Shown: in pieces, positions 5,722 through 7,893 of the stretch
Numbering within the stretch: the first letter of the stretch is position 1
How the letters are laid out: each line of letters starts with the position of its first letter
NCBI GenBank assembly: GCA_003541875.1
Contig: DPLS01000105.1
Location: forward strand, 1 to 7,893
Length of the DNA: 7,893 nt
Source: Bacteroidota bacterium
GTDB taxonomy: Bacteria > Bacteroidota > Ignavibacteria > UBA10030 > UBA6906
Direction: 5' to 3'
Position numbers and translations under genes: made by a program
Notes under the pieces: generated by a model
Told to the model about the DNA's origin: nothing
The model's database searches: none
Seen by the model: the letters and a program-made list of their open reading frames with translations, nothing else

Positions 5722-5738
5722 ACCCCAAATGTTGGGGT
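5722..5738 (+). other. Perfect 7-bp hairpin before the decoration-like gene
   Basis: ACCCCAA (5722-5728) pairs with TTGGGGT (5732-5738) around the loop ATG. No T run follows, so it is a poor intrinsic terminator. It sits 21 bases after the tRNA-like element and 8 bases before the Shine-Dalgarno of the next gene, where it could act as an mRNA stability or processing stem. Confidence 0.5.
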
Positions 5739-5746
5739 CAACTACA

Positions 5747-5753
5747 GAGGGAG
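5747..5753 (+). promoter_or_regulatory. Shine-Dalgarno choosing ATG 5762
   Basis: GAGGGAG is eight bases before ATG 5762. An in-frame start at 5729 would lie inside the 5722-5738 hairpin, has no ribosome site and adds eleven residues unlike the rest of the protein, so 5762 is preferred. Confidence 0.55.
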
Positions 5754-5761
5754 TATCCAAC

Positions 5762-6178
5762 ATGGGCATTCGCGTTAAGAATCTTCACAACTTCGTAGGA
5801 ACACTCAAGTACAACCAGACATTGACGGCGACTGTGAACAGGGATCTTTTTTCGGTTCCCTTTGCCGGGTTTATCAGTGGCGTTCGCGCCAAGCTCGGGA
5901 CGGCTGGAACCGGAGCGCAAGCAACCATTGTCGATGTCAACCTGAACGGCACAACGGTGTTTGCTGCTGCCACAAAGGTCACGCTGGCAGCAACGACAGG
6001 AGTGGCTTCATACAGCGCATTGACGAGCGCTCCTACTCCGGTAGCGGCTGGAGATATTGTCAGTATCGATATCGACCAGATCGCAACGGCTCCGATTAAC
6101 CTCGCCGTTGACGTGATTATCAGCCGAACACCTTTGGCTGATGCTGACCATTCAACGAATCTCGACGACGTTCTTTAA
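5762..6178 (+). CDS. Beta-rich capsid decoration-like structural protein
   Basis: A 138-residue protein, almost free of charged helices and rich in Ala, Thr, Val and Gly, which suggests a single beta-sandwich domain. The run FSVPFAGFISGVRAKLGT (30-47), ATIVDVNLNGTTVF (54-67), VAAGDIVSIDIDQI (94-107) and INLAVDVIIS (112-121) follows a layout I recognise from phage structural proteins: a surface strand, GTxxTGAxxxVDVNxNGTTxF, then AGDxxxxDxDQ. Such domains occur in head decoration and tail or fibre proteins. Its place between the capsid gene and the adaptor genes favours a head decoration or cement role, by inference. The start at ATG 5762 is fixed by GAGGGAG at 5747-5753. There is no signal peptide or cysteine. 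Confidence 0.65.
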   Translation: MGIRVKNLHNFVGTLKYNQTLTATVNRDLFSVPFAGFISGVRAKLGTAGTGAQATIVDVNLNGTTVFAAATKVTLAATTGVASYSALTSAPTPVAAGDIVSIDIDQIATAPINLAVDVIISRTPLADADHSTNLDDVL

Positions 6179-6190
6179 GGAGAGAACCAA

Positions 6191-6622
6191 ATGCCAGAAG
6201 CCCCAAAATGGTTCCTGAATGAACTACGTGTATTCGATCCCGACCTAAGAATCAGATGGTCCCGAAGGACGGAGACGTTCCACTTGGAGCGGCGGGTAAC
6301 AAGGAGTCTCCATCCTGGCACCATCCGCAATGATCATTGGCATGACGATTTCATCCGTGCGCAGGACGGCTATGTGCTGGTAGGAATCATCAGGCCCGGT
6401 CTTTTCTCCAGAACGATATTTGAAAAACTGCGGGCGGCGGATCTCTGGAGTAACGGCGGGTGGGCTCGTGTCTGCCGGGAAATCGAAGAGTTCGAGGAAG
6501 CGGAAGAGGCGCGGAAGTGGGATGAGTTTGGTGAAATCCTTCGCGCTGAATCGGCAGAACTATACGAGACAATGAAAATCAGGGATGGGCGCACAGTGTT
6601 CAACGCGGGATGGGGGATATAA
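6191..6622 (+). CDS. Hypothetical phage protein (143 aa)
   Basis: Not assigned to a function. The N-terminal part, PKWFLNELRVFDPDLRIRWSRRTETFHLERRV (5-36), contains alternating hydrophobic and basic residues and looks like a small alpha/beta domain. HDDFIRAQDGYVLVGIIRPGLFSRTIFEKLRAADLW (51-86) continues it. Residues 97-125 form a strongly acidic Glu/Ala/Arg helix with coiled-coil potential, and the protein ends in FNAGWGI. AAGGAGAG at 6177-6184 overlaps the upstream stop and sits six bases before ATG 6191. The stop overlaps the next start (TAATG), so translation is probably coupled to the adaptor genes. Its position between decoration-like and adaptor-like genes makes a head-completion role or a small assembly factor plausible, but nothing in the sequence decides this. 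Confidence 0.6.
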   Translation: MPEAPKWFLNELRVFDPDLRIRWSRRTETFHLERRVTRSLHPGTIRNDHWHDDFIRAQDGYVLVGIIRPGLFSRTIFEKLRAADLWSNGGWARVCREIEEFEEAEEARKWDEFGEILRAESAELYETMKIRDGRTVFNAGWGI

Positions 6623-7245
6623 TGGGATCACTGACTTCGACCAACGGAGAAATCGTTGCTCGGGTGAGAACGAACATAAACGAGCCCTCAACCGTGACCA
6701 CGCCTTTACGTTCGGATGCCGAGATAATGCAATGGCTGCATGAGGCTCAATTGGCCTATCTACATCGCGTACCTCAAGAGCATTTTCCAGAACTGACAAA
6801 ATCGATAACCTTCTCTGGTGCCGACGTAGCCCTGCCAAATGACTATATGTTTTTTCACTCCTGCACTGTCACGCACACGATTTCCGGCACGGTAATGGCG
6901 ATAGATGACTGCTTCATGATTCCAATTGGAGACAGCTATCTTTCTACTTACTATCCGGGAACATTGGGGGCTTGGGCGAAGATTACATCCGGAACGACAT
7001 TGAGTTGCGGGCCAAATGTCGTAAGCGGCACCTTCACCTATGTCAAGCATCCTAGCTTCACGACAAGTTCCAATTCTCTGTTTGATCTCGCAACCGAACA
7101 TGAAGGGCCAGTGATTGCCTATGCCACAGCGCAGGCGCTTCTGAAGGTGAACGATTCTGATGCCGCAACGTGGCTCCAGCTATACAACGAAGCTATAGAG
7201 GCAATGGGCGGAAGGTCCGAGGCGAAAGAAATAGAGAGGGCATAA
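6622..7245 (+). CDS. Head-tail adaptor/connector-like protein, first copy
   Basis: A 207-residue protein likely to sit below the portal and link it to the tail. The N-terminal helices carry IVARVRTNINEPS (11-23) and SDAEIMQWLHEAQLAYLHRVPQEHFPEL (31-58), the pattern of phage adaptor proteins (acidic D-x-E-I followed by N/HEAxxxL). A beta region follows (61-145), opening with DVALPNDYMFFHSCTV, a common ALPxDY segment. The C-terminal helices include GPVIAYATAQALLKVNDSDAATWLQLYNEAIEAMGGRS, typical of the helical hairpin at the end of this family. ATG 6622 overlaps the upstream TAA (TAATG) and has GGGGGAT just before it; an in-frame ATG at 6610 lacks a ribosome site. The identification is by motif and context only. 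It shares its layout with the next gene. Confidence 0.68.
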   Translation: MGSLTSTNGEIVARVRTNINEPSTVTTPLRSDAEIMQWLHEAQLAYLHRVPQEHFPELTKSITFSGADVALPNDYMFFHSCTVTHTISGTVMAIDDCFMIPIGDSYLSTYYPGTLGAWAKITSGTTLSCGPNVVSGTFTYVKHPSFTTSSNSLFDLATEHEGPVIAYATAQALLKVNDSDAATWLQLYNEAIEAMGGRSEAKEIERA

Positions 7246-7893
7246 TGCCATCAACTCTGAGAGAAATGGTTACGCTTGTGCGCATCAAGATCAAAGACCT
7301 TGCTGTGCGCAGTTTCATGGACCCCGAGATTCAGCTTGCAATCAATGAGGGGAAAAATGAACTGGTCAAGATCATTCGGCAGGCAAACGAGAATTACTTT
7401 GAGGAAACCCTGTCCACTACTATTTCAGCAACGACCAAACCGAACTATTCAACCCTGGCGCTTCCGGCAGACTTCTCGGAGTTAAGAGATTTGCGAGTGA
7501 CTACCTCTGGCTTGGAAGATTTGACATTCCAGCATGTCAGTCAGTCGGACCAGAGATTCAGACAGGCACTCATAGACGGCGGAAGCTATGCGAGTGGCGC
7601 GGGAGTAATGTTCTATGATTTTTACGGCGAGTCAACAATGATCTTTGCGCCGGGTGCGGATATCGACATCCCGATTCAGCTTCTCTATACCAAGACGATT
7701 CCGGATATGACATATCCAAGCTCCTACTGTACCGGGGTCCCGTTAGACCATTCTGACTTCATGGTAACGTGGGCCATTTGCGAGTGCATGAGAACCGCTC
7801 AAGATCCTCGCTTGTCTGACTACGAATCAAAGCTGGATTTCCAGCGAGAGTCTATTATCAATAGCGTGAATACTCGGCAGCGCAAAGAGCCCC
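7245..7893 (+). CDS. Head-tail adaptor/connector-like protein, second copy, 3'-partial
   Basis: An open frame from ATG 7245 to the right edge, with 216 codons visible and no stop. The start overlaps the upstream TAA (TAATG), and GAGAGGG at 7234-7240 is the ribosome site. The N-terminal helices LREMVTLVRIKIKD (5-18) and SFMDPEIQLAINEGKNELVKIIRQANENYF (23-52) include the D-x-E-I and N-E-G-x-x-E-L pattern of adaptor proteins. LALPADFSELRDLRV (71-85) corresponds to ALPNDY in the preceding gene. A beta region with FYDFYGESTMIFAP follows, then MVTWAICECMRTAQDPRLSDYESKLDFQRESIINSVNTRQ (173-212), the C-terminal helical hairpin. The helix-beta-helix layout shared with its neighbour suggests tandem paralogues, for instance two stacked rings or rings of different diameter. 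The specific role is inferred. Confidence 0.7.
   Translation, partial: MPSTLREMVTLVRIKIKDLAVRSFMDPEIQLAINEGKNELVKIIRQANENYFEETLSTTISATTKPNYSTLALPADFSELRDLRVTTSGLEDLTFQHVSQSDQRFRQALIDGGSYASGAGVMFYDFYGESTMIFAPGADIDIPIQLLYTKTIPDMTYPSSYCTGVPLDHSDFMVTWAICECMRTAQDPRLSDYESKLDFQRESIINSVNTRQRKEP

Noticed and set aside
1..7893. A recoded (UGA or UAG reassigned) phage genome.
   Set aside because: Genes end at TGA, TAA and TAG where neighbours begin, and no long gene is interrupted by an in-frame stop.

Overview
This window is a late structural (head-morphogenesis) module of a tailed double-stranded DNA phage or prophage. All recognisable genes lie on the + strand, packed with short gaps or start/stop overlaps and mostly preceded by purine-rich Shine-Dalgarno (SD) sequences. 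No terminase, integrase, lysis or bacterial housekeeping gene is visible, so neither the host nor the lifestyle can be read from the window. The consensus-like AGGAGG/GGAGG sites and balanced base composition point only to an ordinary bacterial host. The portal type (N-terminal paired CxxC knuckles, then a SPFEV segment) recalls portals of podovirus-like phages from environmental sequence. That assignment is from memory of the family, not from a search.

Layout. 1-1938: portal protein, missing its N-terminus at the left edge. 1935-2078: a 47-residue basic peptide with no ORF of standard reporting length. 2078-2401: a small Cys-rich, probably zinc-binding protein. 2286-2993: a GT2-like glycosyltransferase whose start lies inside the preceding gene. 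2994-3085: non-coding, with a GC-rich hairpin. 3086-3895: scaffolding protein. 3911-5221: major capsid protein (MCP). 5240-5611: small protein with a C2H2-like metal site. 5612-5761: non-coding, carrying a three-way-junction tRNA-like element and a second perfect hairpin. 5762-6178: beta-rich decoration-like protein. 6191-6622: unknown conserved-looking protein. 6622-7245 and 7245-7893 (cut by the right edge): two consecutive proteins resembling head-tail adaptor/connector proteins.

How the parts fit. The portal nucleates capsid assembly, the scaffold directs MCP polymerisation, the small MCP-downstream proteins probably decorate or complete the head, and the adaptors join the portal vertex to the tail. 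The glycosyltransferase may modify a virion protein or a host glycan.

The most unusual signal is the tRNA-like element at 5638-5700. It has a 9-bp acceptor-like stem, a 6-bp anticodon-like hairpin with a possible UCA anticodon, and a 5-bp T arm containing an exact tRNA-type GGTTCGACTCC, but no D arm and no variable loop. The 11-mer TGTGGGGCGGG just upstream of it recurs in the only other sizeable gap, before the scaffold gene.
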